Under the pieces are notes generated by a model. The model worked only from the letters and a program-made list of their open reading frames with translations, searched no databases and was not told the origin of the DNA. Positions 44,201-50,862 of a stretch of DNA of 64,000 nucleotides are shown in pieces; the stretch's first letter is position 1, and each line of letters begins with the position of its first letter. Source of the DNA: Yponomeuta sedellus (taxonomy: Eukaryota > Arthropoda > Insecta > Lepidoptera > Yponomeutidae). The stretch lies in NCBI GenBank assembly GCA_934045075.1, contig OW203750.1, forward strand, positions 6,405,410 through 6,469,409. Direction: 5' to 3'. The position numbers were made by a program, and so were the translations under genes.

Positions 44201-46614
44201 TAGTCCACTGCTGGGCAAAGCCCACCCCTAACGAGCGCCATAGCGCCCTGTCGTCAGCTTGCCGCATCCAGCATCTGCCGGCAGTTTTTCGCAGATCGTC
44301 ATCCCACCTGAGTGCTTAGTGCGAGTTTGACAGATCCAATCGAATAACTTTACTACCGCGTTAATCGAGCATTGAGAAGTGCGTATGAGTAAGTTAATCG
44401 TATGAACTGGCAAAACGCTGTCACAGTACAACTCGCACTCGCGTTTATTCGTGTTTTGGCTGGTAAACATGTTCACTTCTCAACATAAACCATTACAACT
44501 CGCACTCAGCAATTTTGATTTCCATACTTGTCGCTAGGTGGCGCTTTCTCGATGCCATAGAAATATGAGTTTACGTTAACGCGATCGAGTAGTTAAAAAA
44601 CTCGCACTAAGCACTCTGAGTGCCTAGTGGGAGTTTTTTAACTACTCGATCGCGTTAACGTAAACTCATATTTCTATGGCATCGAGGAAGCGCCACCTAG
44701 CGACAAGTATGGAAATTAAAATTGCTGAGTGCGAGTTGTAATGGTTTACGTTGAGAAGTCAACACGTTTACCAGCCAAAACACGAATAAACGCGAGTGCG
44801 AGTTGTACTGTGACAGCGTTTTGCCAGTTCGAATGGTTAACTTACTCATACTCGCTACTCAATGCTCGATTAACGCGGTAGTAAAGTTATTCGATTGGAT
44901 CTGTCAAACTCGCACTAAGCACTCTGGTCGGAGGGCGTCCTACAGTACGTTTGCCGAGTCGCGGTCTCCACTCAAGAACACGCTTACGGAACAACGGTTG
45001 TCGGTTCTTCGCGAGATATGGCCAGCCCACTGCCACTTCAGCTTGCTGATTCTCTGAGCTATGTCGATATAACTTTGGTTCTTTTTTCATTGCCGTTTAA
45101 TTCACGTCTTCTTGATAATTATTAAAGGCCGAATTCACGCCCTAAGTTCAGGCTAATCATAGTTCCAAAGCGGAAGGGGTCCACGGACAGTCGGCGCGGC
45201 GTCGACATTTAGATGACCACCCTATTCACTTATAATACGGGCGATTTTGCGACGACACTATGAACCTGAGTGCCAAGTCAAGTTCATGCTGTGACATTTA
45301 TCACGCTTTGTTAGCGAGTGGCGAACCTGAACGGGTAGGGTTAACAAAGCAGTGTTTCTTAAAGCATAAATATAAATTAAAAAAAATCTAAAAAAAATAT
45401 TTGCGAATTAGGTATGTACTTATTTATGTATTTTTGTACGGTAGATCTGAGAATGGCATGTACCAATGACTTTGTTGTTTAGATTATTATTCTTTGTTGT
45501 TTAGACCCGCGACCTCTGGCTATCCGTGCCAGCGCTCTTTCCAACTGAGCTAATGGGCGACTCACCGGCATCAGTGAAATTTCGAACCTCTTTCCAACAT
45601 TATCTGTATTACGCCTGTCGCTGCCTGTACGTACAGAGAATATTGTAAGGAGGATCGAAATTTCACTGATGCCGGTGAGTCGCCCATTAGCTCAGTTGGA
45701 CAGAGCGCTGGCACGGATAGCCAGAGGTTGCGGGTTCGAATCCCGGCATGGGTGGAATTTTTAGCCTTTAAATAGGTTTTTGAAATTTGTTGTTTAGGTT
45801 ATGTATTTGTGAAGTTATAGTAGCTTTGCCACTCGTCCTGAAGGAAAACATCGTGAGGAATTCCTAGTGTCTGAGGTGTTTACGTAAATTTAAAGTAAAA
45901 GTTCGGGTCTCAGGTCGTAGGCTAAATTAGTCGTCGGCTAATGGACGGCCTTATTGCTAAAGTCGGTAAAATCAGAAGTTCCTTTCAACTCATATGTATT
46001 TGGTCACTTCGATGTTTTCCCATAGTAAAAGACATCTTTATTGACGTGTACAATTTCTCCCTCCCCTCCATTTCCTATAAATGGTATCAATCCTCCTATA
46101 TCCTCAGTGCTGGGGCACGGGTCTCTTCCTGCATCCCAGAAAGTAGGCCAAACTCCACCACGGGGGCCAAGTCCGCGTTGGTGGAGTATTGTAAGACAGT
46201 GGCGGGCCTTACTGTCAGAAGTTATCGAGCCGCCCATAAGGCCTCTGACATGGCTTAACGACTGCCATTACATGACATCCGGCACCAACGGCTTAACCTG
46301 CCTTGCGAAGCTCGGAAAAAATGCCACTAGAGGTAGTCACAGTTACCCATCCTGCAAATGGCCGCGTGCTTTCTGCGTGACTTTTAAATAAATACATAAG
46401 TATTGTGCACTCACCATTTCCATTCCTGGTTCTCCTTGATGGTCAGCGTGAACACGCCTTCGAAAAGCAGCAGTAAGATCGGTGTGGCCAAGTACCAGTA
46501 TTCATTTCCCTTGAAGAAAGTGACTTGCCAAATTGCGATAATTCCATGACAGACGAAGACTAGTCGAGTTATCACGGCCTTTATAGTGGCCAGTACTTTG
46601 CCGACGTTCGCCAT
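23287..46614 (-). CDS. TMEM26: Transmembrane protein 26 homologue, nine exons
   Basis: Exons: 46614-46415, 40692-40578, 36506-36359, 36061-35893, 30725-30566, 29230-29100, 28135-28022, 24206-24111, 23368-23287. All junctions are GT-AG and in phase, giving 404 aa (human TMEM26 is about 370). Multi-pass membrane protein of unknown mechanism. Landmarks: ATG before ANVGKVLATIKAVITRL; EWKWFCPSVFIYLVLVV across exons 1-2; GRWLLPKGELTRDQLSQLLL (exon 3); IGTAADIIEFFDS across exons 3-4; QDAPFLAFRLLIICHYRIIN (exon 5); VILLQIYRLYVLHLE (exon 6). Hydrophobic segments fit 7-8 membrane helices. Exons 6-9 encode a Lys/Arg/Ser/Glu-rich tail not expected from the vertebrate core. The frame stops at TGA 23287-23289, but the same frame continues 47 highly charged codons to TGA 23143-23145. 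Introns, up to 10 kb, are packed with transposons. Confidence 0.93.
23740..24004. repeat. Foldback element in TMEM26 intron 8
   Basis: The outer arms TTTGCAAAGTACGAG...AACATAAAATTATA and TATAATTTTATG...CTGCAAAG are inverted. An inner arm AAAATCTGTTTGTTTCTGAA recurs inverted twice as TTCAGAAACAAACAGATTTT or a shortened form. There is no coding content and the class is unknown. Confidence 0.55.
24207..25327. other. TMEM26 intron 7, unassigned part
   Basis: No exon or repeat boundary recognised. Small inverted repeats such as AGATACCTATCTAACATG are too short to classify. Confidence 0.4.
25328..25600 (+). mobile_element. SINE family D, near full length
   Basis: tRNA-like head GGCGGTAGCCCAGTGGGTAG with box B GATTCGATTCCC, then a body with GAAGGAAAACATC and GAGTGTCTGAGGTGTTC, ending in a CTCTCTCTCT/GAGAG tail. 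Other copies are at 43205-43465, 47935-48180, 49760-49860, 50235-50420 and 57515-57612. Confidence 0.8.
25629..25905. repeat. Large foldback, CGGAAAATT family
   Basis: Inverted arms of roughly 90-110 bp: AAAACTGTATTTTCATGG...CGACG and the inverse ...CGTCGGAAAATT...AATACAGTTTT. They surround CACCTCAGTCTTCCGGG and its inverse. It is a diverged relative of the foldback at 33745-33956. Confidence 0.65.
26299..26730 (-). pseudogene. LINE ORF2 C-terminus, 5'-truncated
   Basis: The minus strand encodes 139 residues starting QLRWCGHVVRMDSSRLPK. It runs through GKRTVGGQYLRYKDVLKRHL, TWEKLAELRPDWRKAI and NYTFNSAGQLYCISCDRTF to a C2H2-like end FASHVRAHARV. This is the well-known C-terminal region of an insect non-LTR family with a terminal zinc-finger-like motif. 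An ATGATGATG run follows in the 3' UTR (about 26250). A SINE C begins right at the truncated end. Confidence 0.85.
26725..26945 (+). mobile_element. SINE family C with small internal duplication
   Basis: GATGCCGGCGAGTCGCCCAT, GCTCAGTTTGGAGAGCGC, then a disturbed box B region (AGAGGTTCAAAGAGGCGGG inserted before GGTTCGAATCCCGG), then the usual tail TGTCCTTAGCACGGG-like and ATTAAAAAGAAT. Confidence 0.8.
27024..27262 (-). repeat. Family B repeat
   Basis: Inverse copy: ATCGATATCGACCCTTGC tail, CCACGGGGGCCAAGTCCGG, CCGGCACCGACAGCTTAACG. Confidence 0.75.
27401..27750 (+). repeat. Family B repeat, near full length
   Basis: GAAGCACTCGTGGCCTAGGC through GGGACATACAAGGGTTGATA. It lies about 140 bp from the inverse copy at 27024-27262, so the two could form an inverted pair. 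Confidence 0.8.
28195..28610 (+). mobile_element. Two LINE 3'-end fragments in tandem
   Basis: 28195-28290 and 28315-28610 each contain GCCCAGCGTGGGGATTATGG, GATGGCACAACCTTG and AGGGGAGGGCTATGTCCAGC, followed by TATAGCCTGA. The second also carries an upstream block with GTCGTAAAAGGCGACTAA and a run of 19 C at 28485-28503. A short inverted copy of the tail (GGACATAGCCCTCCCCTAATGA) adjoins it. They are in TMEM26 intron 6. Confidence 0.65.
28640..29099. other. TMEM26 intron 6, unassigned part
   Basis: Mostly AT-rich with no coding signal; about 28990-29060 resembles a very decayed family B fragment (TATACCTTCCTCAAGGAAGAG). Confidence 0.35.
29322..29480 (-). mobile_element. RTE-like LINE 3' end
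   Basis: Inverse orientation: CTTCTTCTTCAGGCTATATT, CTAGTGAGCGCCATAACGCC, then CTTGCCGCATCCAGCATCTG and CACCTAGTCGGAGGGCGTCC. It shows the uninterrupted form of the site that carries a MITE pair at 44310-44924. Confidence 0.75.
30726..31379. other. TMEM26 intron 4, unassigned part
   Basis: No exon or repeat boundary recognised. The exon 4 to exon 5 junction is in phase without using this stretch. Confidence 0.4.
31380..31555 (+). mobile_element. SINE family C, near full length
   Basis: 5' block CCAGATGTCGCTGCCTGTAC, AAAGAGGTTCGAAATTTCAC, tRNA-like part with TTAGCTCAATTGGAAGAGCG and GGGTTCGAATCCCGG, then TTTTTAGCCTCTAAA. Confidence 0.85.
31560..33250. other. TMEM26 intron 4, AT-rich
   Basis: 31745-31835 shares AAGGTAATTACGTTTTACCT and neighbours with 3950-3995 and, inverted, with 3895-3955. 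A LINE-like tail GTGCAATAAAGTATATTCAT with TTTCATTTCA repeats lies at 32568-32605. Nothing else is supportable. Confidence 0.45.
33300..33545 (+). mobile_element. SINE family C, full length
   Basis: Starts near TACAGTGATATCATTTCGAT, followed by the tRNA-like domain (33430-33512). It ends GCCTCTAAATGGGTTT and A8. An inverted tail fragment (GGACAATTTTTAAAAACC) sits immediately upstream. Confidence 0.85.
33745..33956. repeat. Near-perfect foldback with about 90-bp arms
   Basis: AAAACTGTTTTTATACGGAT...CGTTTCGGCACTTTTTCAGG and its inverse meet around GATGACATCATCCGGATGGTC. It could form a long hairpin. It is related to 25629-25905; no coding content. Confidence 0.8.
34205..34440 (+). repeat. AGACCGGATTTTT repeats and a palindrome
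   Basis: Four imperfect copies of GACCGGAT(TTTT) at 34213-34290, then a GC-rich stretch ending in the perfect palindrome CGAACATCCGACGCGA with its inverse (34378-34410). The open frames on both strands reflect this composition; no homology is recognised. Confidence 0.5.
34441..35416. other. TMEM26 intron 4, unassigned part
   Basis: 35090-35300 has CGTTTCGGCAACGTTGCAGT blocks in direct and inverse copies, related to the foldback family at 33745. The rest is AT-rich and anonymous. Confidence 0.4.
35425..35830. mobile_element. Purine-rich hAT-like MITE, copy 1
   Basis: Ends TAGGGTTGTTGAGGA and TCCTCATCAACCCTA. A perfect 8-bp target duplication CCCAAAAG lies at 35417-35424 and 35831-35838. The interior is repeats of ATTTTGAGGAAGAGGA on one strand, with one inverted block. 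The open frames of Met-Arg/Lys/Leu type are low complexity, not genes. It sits 62 bp from TMEM26 exon 4. A second copy is at 41473-41715. Confidence 0.85.
36183..36292. mobile_element. Small MITE in TMEM26 intron 3
   Basis: An 18-bp perfect terminal inverted repeat, CTTATGCCGGCGCCAGAC. It is 110 bp long with no clear target duplication. It lies between exons 3 and 4, 66 bp from exon 3. Confidence 0.6.
36876..37237. mobile_element. MITE with CAGGGCGTCCCA ends
   Basis: Inverted ends CAGGGCGTCCCAAAGTTATG and, on the other side, CATAACTATGGGACGCCCTG, extended to about 37 bp each (through the GGCCATGAAGGGAAAGT block). They are flanked by TA on both sides (36874-36875, 37238-37239). It is 362 bp with no transposase. 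It lies in TMEM26 intron 2. Confidence 0.7.
37568..37730. mobile_element. 163-bp MITE with TTAA target duplication
   Basis: Ends AGCCAGGATTTCACGGTC and GACCGTGAAAACCTGGCT, flanked by TTAA at 37564-37567 and 37731-37734. It also has an internal inverted pair ATCCGAGTAAACTAAT. TTAA fits piggyBac- or Kolobok-mobilised elements. Confidence 0.75.
37773..38132 (+). repeat. Family B repeat, near full length
   Basis: GAAGCGCTCGTGGCCTAGTC through CCCAGCAGTGTGGACGCAAA; the 3' end is altered. Confidence 0.8.
38140..38510. other. TMEM26 intron 2, unassigned part
   Basis: AT-rich and anonymous; a short inverted repeat AGCTTTGGGTAGCCATACCCAAAG lies near 38300-38321. Confidence 0.35.
38511..38840. mobile_element. 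MITE with CAGTCAAAAC ends
   Basis: Terminal inverted repeats CAGTCAAAACTCTTAAACGG (about 40 bp, including GTCAAAACTAGTTTTGAC). The interior holds a GCGTAGCGTAGCGGAGCG low-complexity block at about 38668-38695. No clear target duplication was found. Confidence 0.65.
38851..38919. repeat. Perfect 31-bp-arm hairpin
   Basis: The arm ACAGCGTTCGACATTAAATA continues with TAGCAACACTG and is inverted perfectly around a 7-base loop, CCTTACT. Its size resembles a small-RNA precursor, but perfect pairing is more typical of a young foldback or MITE. Confidence 0.8.
38925..39745. other. TMEM26 intron 1 or 2 region, unassigned
   Basis: AT-rich with repeats of ACGTTGT/CAACGT-type words (about 38990-39150); no exon or element end supported. 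It lies in TMEM26 intron 2. Confidence 0.35.
39746..39936 (-). pseudogene. piggyBac-like transposase C-terminal Cys-rich domain
   Basis: The minus strand reads FLKCQMCWESKKMRKETSFR, then CKGCTEKPSLC, PLCFEGWHNAMP and a TGA at 39746-39748. The CxxC...C.GC....LC..CF...H spacing is that of the C-terminal cysteine-rich domain of piggyBac transposases. The stretch begins at an acceptor-like TTTCATAG. No DDE catalytic domain is seen upstream, so this is a fragment in TMEM26 intron 2. Confidence 0.7.
39940..40577. other. TMEM26 intron 2, unassigned part
   Basis: No exon found. 40028-40140 could be upstream piggyBac-related sequence (a donor-like GTAAGT site is visible on the minus strand) but the protein match is not convincing. 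Confidence 0.35.
40710..41210. mobile_element. SINE family C cluster with head-to-head inverted copies
   Basis: A tail fragment (40710-40790), then a full 5' part from 40885. The tRNA-like region runs to 41063. From about 41095 an inverse copy runs back from TCTGGCTAACCGTGCCAGCG to GAACCTCTTTAAAATACTCT. The centre holds GCTAGCAGCTAGCTATGC. It lies in TMEM26 intron 1, next to exon 2. Confidence 0.75.
41473..41715. mobile_element. Purine-rich hAT-like MITE, copy 2
   Basis: Ends TAGGCTTGTTGAGGA and CTCAACAACCCTA. Flanking 8-mers are GTCTGGAA (41465-41472) and GTCTGAAA (41716-41723), 7 of 8 matching. The interior has CCTCAAAAT/ATTTTGAGG runs as at 35425-35830. Confidence 0.8.
41725..42060 (+). 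repeat. Direct repeat pair split by SINE A
   Basis: GTCCGATCGGTGGGA and AAAATGATAGTTT occur at about 41730-41780 and again at 41977-42020, followed by CCGATTAGTTAATCGGACC-type palindromes. Between the copies lies a SINE A tail (41786-41890) ending GGGGCCAGAAGCAATG. Confidence 0.55.
42404..42622 (+). pseudogene. Possible PIF/Harbinger transposase N-terminal scrap
   Basis: A 72-codon frame reading EDRFEDLFSFQKKRLRFVVE and DPLLHPTKNILSQ. The F..F.F.K..L.F.VE spacing vaguely resembles the start of Harbinger nucleases, but there is no catalytic domain and the match is weak. It may be chance. Confidence 0.2.
42630..43200. other. TMEM26 intron 1, anonymous repeat-like sequence
   Basis: Contains CCAAATTTCAGCTCTCCGAG and GACAGACAGACAGACAAG, phrases common in dispersed insect repeats, but no boundaries are defined. 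Confidence 0.35.
43205..43465 (-). mobile_element. SINE family D, headless
   Basis: Inverse orientation: GGCCTTCTCTCAGAGTG tail, GTATTTGAACACCC, GGTTTCCTCACGATACTTTCC. The tRNA-like head is missing. Confidence 0.7.
43672..43975 (+). repeat. Family B repeat, 5'-truncated
   Basis: GCATGGATGGGTAAACTGTC, GCACGTTAAGCAGTTGGTGC, CAGCAGTGGGGACCTACAAG. It is the same subfamily as 59509-59810 (CAGTTGGTGCCGGCTGCCGT). Confidence 0.75.
44311..44615. mobile_element. Harbinger-like MITE, copy 2
   Basis: 305 bp, AGTGCTTAGTGCGAGTTT ends, CTG on both sides (44308-44310, 44616-44618). It differs from copy 1 at only a handful of positions. Confidence 0.85.
44619..44923. mobile_element. Harbinger-like MITE, copy 3 (inverted)
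   Basis: 305 bp, inverse of copy 2, sharing the central CTG (44616-44618) and followed by CTG at 44924-44926. The left end carries substitutions (AGTGCCTAGTGGGAG). Confidence 0.85.
45080..45478. other. TMEM26 intron 1, unassigned part
   Basis: No exon, repeat boundary or RNA gene recognised. Confidence 0.4.
45480..45795. mobile_element. Two SINE C copies, head to head
   Basis: 45500-45625 is inverse (GACCTCTGGCTATCCGTGCC to GGCAGCG). 45620-45790 is direct (GTCGCTGCCTGTACGTACAG to TTTTTAGCCTTTAAATAGG). The heads face each other, with about 60 bp of inverted 5' sequence in the middle. Confidence 0.85.
45820..45930 (+). mobile_element. SINE family D body fragment
   Basis: CTGAAGGAAAACATCGTGAG and TAGTGTCTGAGGTGTTTAC, without head or tail. 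Confidence 0.6.
46085..46372 (-). repeat. Family B repeat
   Basis: Inverse copy from TATCAATCCTCCTATATCC to CACAGTTACCCATCCTGCA, lacking the 5' end. It lies 42 bp inside TMEM26 intron 1 from exon 1. Confidence 0.75.
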
Positions 46615-46619
46615 TTTGT

Positions 46620-47714
46620 TTTTTATTTATTTTCAGGTTGTTTTTTTTTTCGTTGGTGGGTTTTTAATGGCTGGTTAGGGCTGGCACTGTCTCATCTCAT
46701 CTGCTTTTTTTTAAATAAAATTAAATGCGTAGGTACATTTTATGTACCTACCGTAAGCTTGGCTTCAGTCAACTTTTTTTTAGAGTGAACAGTTTTTTTG
46801 TGTTTAAAACCTCTCAGATCAGAGCCAAGAAATGAAGAATAGACGTTCATATTATATTTGGAATAATTGATATCAATGAATGAACCTAGGACGAGAATAA
46901 ATGTAAAACACAATGACGTCTTCTGTATTTCAACAATTTCTGTAAACTAATTTTCATCACAATAAAAGTTAAATAACGTTAAATTCAATTAAATAATGTT
47001 AGAAAAATACGGAGCTAAAGCTTTGTCAAAAATATTCTTTAAAGTTTAGTCAGATTTTTTTCAAGATAACTACGCATTTTATTTTACTTGCTAAAACAGC
47101 TCTCAGTGGTAGTTTAAATAAATGATTTATGATATCGGGAAGACGTAACCACAGAATATTTCAACTGCTACTGAGGATTGTTTTCGACGAATAGTATTGT
47201 TAAAAATAACACAATAAAAATTAAACTTTTTAACAAAAGTAATAGTTTTCATCCACAGTTTAAAAATAAATAGCTTATTAAAAAAAATCTTAAAATTTTT
47301 TTTTGTTATTTGTTTTGAATGCATAGATTATATATCCAGGTTTTTTTAAACCACGGGTAATAAAAAAAAAACTTTCAGATTTATTGCTCACTAATAAGGC
47401 AGCTAATTACAATGCACTTAAAATCAACACAACACTAAAAACAAAACAAACGCTAAATAAGGTTTCGCAAAAACGACCCGCTCCCACGGGAGAGCTTTGC
47501 ACAATGAAAATCGGTTCACTCCAGTACTAGACCGTAAGTAGGTTAATAAGTATGCGCTATTTGCGTCTCTTTCTTTCTTATGCAAGTCACGGCATTTCGA
47601 TTGTTCAGAAGTAGAAGACAGGTACAGTTCCCAGCAGATAACTTCGCACAGCAAAAATTCGCGCCGGCTGAGAGCGAATATGAGAAATGGACATTTTGAA
47701 AAACATATTAAGAA
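46620..47714. other. Region upstream of TMEM26
   Basis: The TMEM26 promoter should lie here (the gene reads leftward from 46614). AT-rich with poly-T and poly-A runs; no motif I can defend. Confidence 0.4.
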
Positions 47715-47880
47715 GCTAAAAATTCCACCCATGCCGGGACTCGAACCCGCGACCTCTGGCTAACCGTGCCAGCGCTCTCCCAACTGAGAACCGACATACT
47801 CCACCGACATCAGTGAAATTTCGAACATCTTTAAAATACTCTCTGTATTACGTACAGGCAGCAATTGCAGAAATGTACAT
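47715..47880 (-). mobile_element. SINE family C
   Basis: AAAATTCCACCCATGCCGGG, CTCGAACCCGCGACCTCTGG, CCGTGCCAGCGCTCTCCCAA and GAAATTTCGAACATC, ending with GTATTACGTACAGGCAGC. Confidence 0.8.
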
Positions 47881-47934
47881 ACAGGGGCTTTTGTCTAATT
47901 AAGTATAAAGGTGTATGTAAATTGGACTAAAGTC

Positions 47935-48180
47935 CATTCGGTCTCACGGTCAGGAGGTCGCGGGTTCGGATCCCGGCATGTACCATTGCTTTCTATTTAC
48001 GTACCTTTGTGAAGTTGTAGTGGCAATACCACTCGCTAATCGTGAAGGGGAACATTGTGAGGAAACCTAAGTGTCTCAGGTGTTATCTCAGCTCTTGAAA
48101 TTGCCAATCCCAGGTTGTAGAGTATGGGTCTGAACCCAAACTCTCTCTCTCTTAAAGAGAAGGCATGTGCGCTGCAGTGA
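47935..48180 (+). mobile_element. SINE family D with variant head
   Basis: The head has GGTCGCGGGTTCGGATCCCGG (box B) after GTCTCACGGTCAGGA. The body has TCGTGAAGGGGAACATTGTG and AAGTGTCTCAGGTG, ending in CTCTCTCTC. A LINE-like TTCTTTATTGCACT tail follows at 48209-48222. Confidence 0.7.
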
Positions 48181-48229
48181 AACTTATACAGGAAAGAATG
48201 AATGAAAACTTCTTTATTGCACTAAAAAC

Positions 48230-48990
48230 ATAATTTATGCAAAGGCGAGCTTCATACTATATAGTATTTTCTTCCAGCTAACCAACGATGATGCTACATA
48301 AAAGGATTTTTTTTAATTTGGTTACAGTCCGAAGAGTTCTATGACATTTCCGAAAATAAGACCCGAAATACGACAATGCGAAGTGAAAGTTATTTGGTCA
48401 AGTTATTTGTCGGGCATTATACGTGGACAGGGTGAAGACAATTGGCCATATATTCCTGAAAAAGAGTGTTATTCCTAGATTCCAATAATACATTTTTTTT
48501 TTGTTTCAACTTCATTAATTATCATAATTATCATATTTTAGAAAATTTCATTATTTCTTTCTAATTGTTTTTTTTTATCCCACTGCAGGACACGCCTTGT
48601 TTCAGAAAGTGGGCTTGTTATATATAATATTCGTATTTAAAAAATCTATGTCATACATACCACAGATTACTTATTACAGCACCAAACTAACTGCCTTAAA
48701 CTCTAACGAAAATCGACTACAAATCCTCGATCGCCATACATCGCTGTCTCATAGGGTTTTCGACATTTTCAAGGGAACCAACGCTCCAATGTACAGGGAG
48801 AGTTACAAATAGGCCAGGTTTGGCCATTTTGCGCGCGCATTTCAGCTAAATGGCCAGTGAGGGGTGGTGTTGGCCATAAAAAGGGGTTGACCTGGTCCGG
48901 GTAGTATGCTCAAACATTATCGGACTTCAAACAACGTTAAATCGCTAATCTAATCACCGCTAATCGTGGTGGAAATAACTTTCATGAAAA
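48230..48990. other. Gap without a gene
   Basis: AT-rich; a TGGCCA-rich stretch (48810-48880) contains repeated GGCCA words. No gene seen. Confidence 0.4.
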
Positions 48991-48997
48991 TATTTAC

Positions 48998-49418
48998 GAT
49001 TTCAACCCTATATGTCCCCACTGCTGGGGCACGGGTCTCTTCCTGCGTTGCAGGAAGGTTAGGCCATACTCCACCACGGGGTCCAAGTCCGGGTTGGTGG
49101 AGGATTGTAAGACAGTGGCGGGCCTTACTGTCAGAAGTTACCAAGCCGCCCATAAGGCCTCTGACATGGCTTAATGACTGCCATTATATGACAGCCGGCA
49201 TCAACGGCTTAACGTACCTTGCGAGGCACGGAAGCGCTTGGTAAAATGCCACTAGCAGTAGTACCTAACGGGACATCAGCCATCCACCACCTGACCGCGC
49301 ATGTTGATGGTGATTGGAATCCAAGTGTTTGATTCCAACCGAGTGATTGGATCCAATCACTCGAGTTATCGAGTGATTGATTTCAATCACTCGGTTCGAG
49401 TAGGCCACGAGCGCTTCA
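48998..49418 (-). repeat. Family B repeat, with extended 5' end
   Basis: From ATTTCAACCCTATATGTCC to GGCCACGAGCGCTTC. The 5' end carries several CGAGTGATTGG(A/T)TCCAATCACTCG palindromes (about 49312-49400), more than in other copies. Confidence 0.8.
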
Positions 49419-49544
49419 CTTCGCTGTGTTAAATATGATTAAAAAAAAGTATGTACTCTGAAATTCCTTTGTTTACTAAGTTATGTAATAAGCAAGGATG
49501 TTTTAAAAAACGTTCTTGGTAATAACATAATATTTAGGTACATA

Positions 49545-49715
49545 CAGGCACATACATTGCTTCTGGCACCACACTAGGATACCCTGTGTCGTGGGAACCA
49601 GAAACAACGACATCACAAACATGTAAACATTCAAGACCTAGGGTTTTTTTTGTACTTAGCCGGGACTTGTTACATGGTAGGCAGATGCGCTACCGCTAGG
49701 CCACAGAGGTCGTCA
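49545..49715 (-). mobile_element. SINE family A, full length
   Basis: Inverse of 2509-2690: GCTTCTGGCACCACACTAGG tail to GCGCTACCGCTAGGCCACAG head. Box B is damaged (GCCGGGACTTGTTACATGG). Confidence 0.75.
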
Positions 49716-49759
49716 CATATACTATGGATTAATACATTTTTTATGTAGCCTAAATACGT

Positions 49760-49862
49760 CCCACTTCAGGCCTTCTCTCAGAGAGAGAGAAAGAGAGAGT
49801 ATAGGCTTAACTACCAAGCTTGCTCACCGCAGATTGGCAATTTCAAAGGCTGAGGTATTAAG
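49760..49862 (-). mobile_element. SINE family D tail fragment
   Basis: GGCCTTCTCTCAGAGAGAGA, CTACCAAGCTTGCTCACCGC and GATTGGCAATTTCAAAGGC. Confidence 0.65.
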
Positions 49863-49894
49863 TTTAAGGCTTATACAAATGTTTGATCTATTGC

Positions 49895-50230
49895 AAGTTA
49901 TGTAGGTACATTTCAGAAGGTACAGAAGCAAATGCCACAAAACCTGCAAAAAAATTATTGTCCATCTTACTTTTACTTTTCAAAATTCTTTATTATATAA
50001 CATGATTTATAATAATAATATTGGCCTTTTTGCATCTACTTAATGAGATGATTTATACAGCGTCCGGTGGCATCCTCACTCGTACTAGATGGGTGAAGGG
50101 ACCACTCCGACGCTGTAGTGCCTGGGACATGGTTTTATAGATGGTGTAAGCTTGCCCAGCACCTATACCATCCTGACAGCTTAGTCGGCCTAGCCCACAG
50201 GAAAGACTAGTCAATACGTGCGGAGCTAAC
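49895..50230 (-). repeat. Family E repeat, copy 1
   Basis: A segment containing AGCAAATGCCACAAAACCTG, GATGATTTATACAGCGTCCG and TGGGACATGGTTTTATAGAT. It is duplicated with high identity at 57105-57510, where it exists in both orientations. Confidence 0.7.
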
Positions 50231-50234
50231 CAAG

Positions 50235-50420
50235 CCGCGGGTTTCCTCACGATGTTTTCCTTCACAGTTAGCGTGTGGTATTGCGACTACAATTTCGCAA
50301 ATGTAGATACGTAACTTTGAAATTAAACAAAGTCATTGGTACACGCCCGCACTCGGGATCGACCCTGGGGCTCTCGCTTGCCAGTCCATGGTTCTACCCA
50401 CTGAGCTACCACCGCCTCAT
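50235..50420 (-). mobile_element. SINE family D with head
   Basis: GGTTTCCTCACGATGTTTTC, ACTCGGGATCGACCC (box B) and CCACTGAGCTACCACCGCC (box A), inverse strand. Confidence 0.8.
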
Positions 50421-50614
50421 TTATAATAACAGTTACAGCTTTTACACAAAATAATAAATGTATAAGCTGGCATCTAAATGCATTGTATATTTACCTACTT
50501 TATTTGACTGCAGTCGCCTTTAAAAGTTAAGTAAAATGTAGAAACAACAAGATGCTATTTATACCTTAGAGAATAAATAATTGCATTACAACCATGTTTT
50601 TACACTATTTTTAT

Positions 50615-50810
50615 TTTTAATGCACTAACCCGTGCTAAGGAACAAATTTAAAAACCTATTTAGAGGCTAAAAATTTCACCCATGCCGGGATTCGAACCCG
50701 CAACCTCTGGCTATCCGTACCAGCTGGTACGGATAGCCAGAGGTTGCGGGTTCGAATCCCGGCATGGGTGAAATTTTTAGCCTCTAAATAGGTTTTTAAA
50801 CCATGTTTTT
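50615..50810. mobile_element. SINE C inverted dimer, near-perfect palindrome
   Basis: The inverse copy (CACCCATGCCGGGATTCGAA to CTATCCGTACC) meets the direct copy (GGTACGGATAGCCAGAGGTT to TTAGCCTCTAAATAGG) at the centre ACCAGCTGGT. Each arm is about 90 bp. Confidence 0.85.
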
Positions 50811-50862
50811 TTTTACTACTTAGTTAGGTAGTTCATTTAACGACATTGTCCATCGTTCTATG

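Larger units (their letters stand above)
44178..45075 (-). mobile_element. RTE-like LINE 3' end interrupted by a MITE pair
   Basis: 44178-44310 and 44927-45075 are the two halves of one fragment. Minus-strand translation around the join and beyond gives AEVAVGWPYLAKNRQPLFRK and VLEWRPRLGKRTVGRPPTR, the end of a reverse transcriptase ORF. A 3' UTR and CTGAAGAAG tail follow. The insertion site CACCTG|GTCGG is intact at 29451-29462 as CACCTAGTCGG. It lies in TMEM26 intron 1. Confidence 0.85.
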
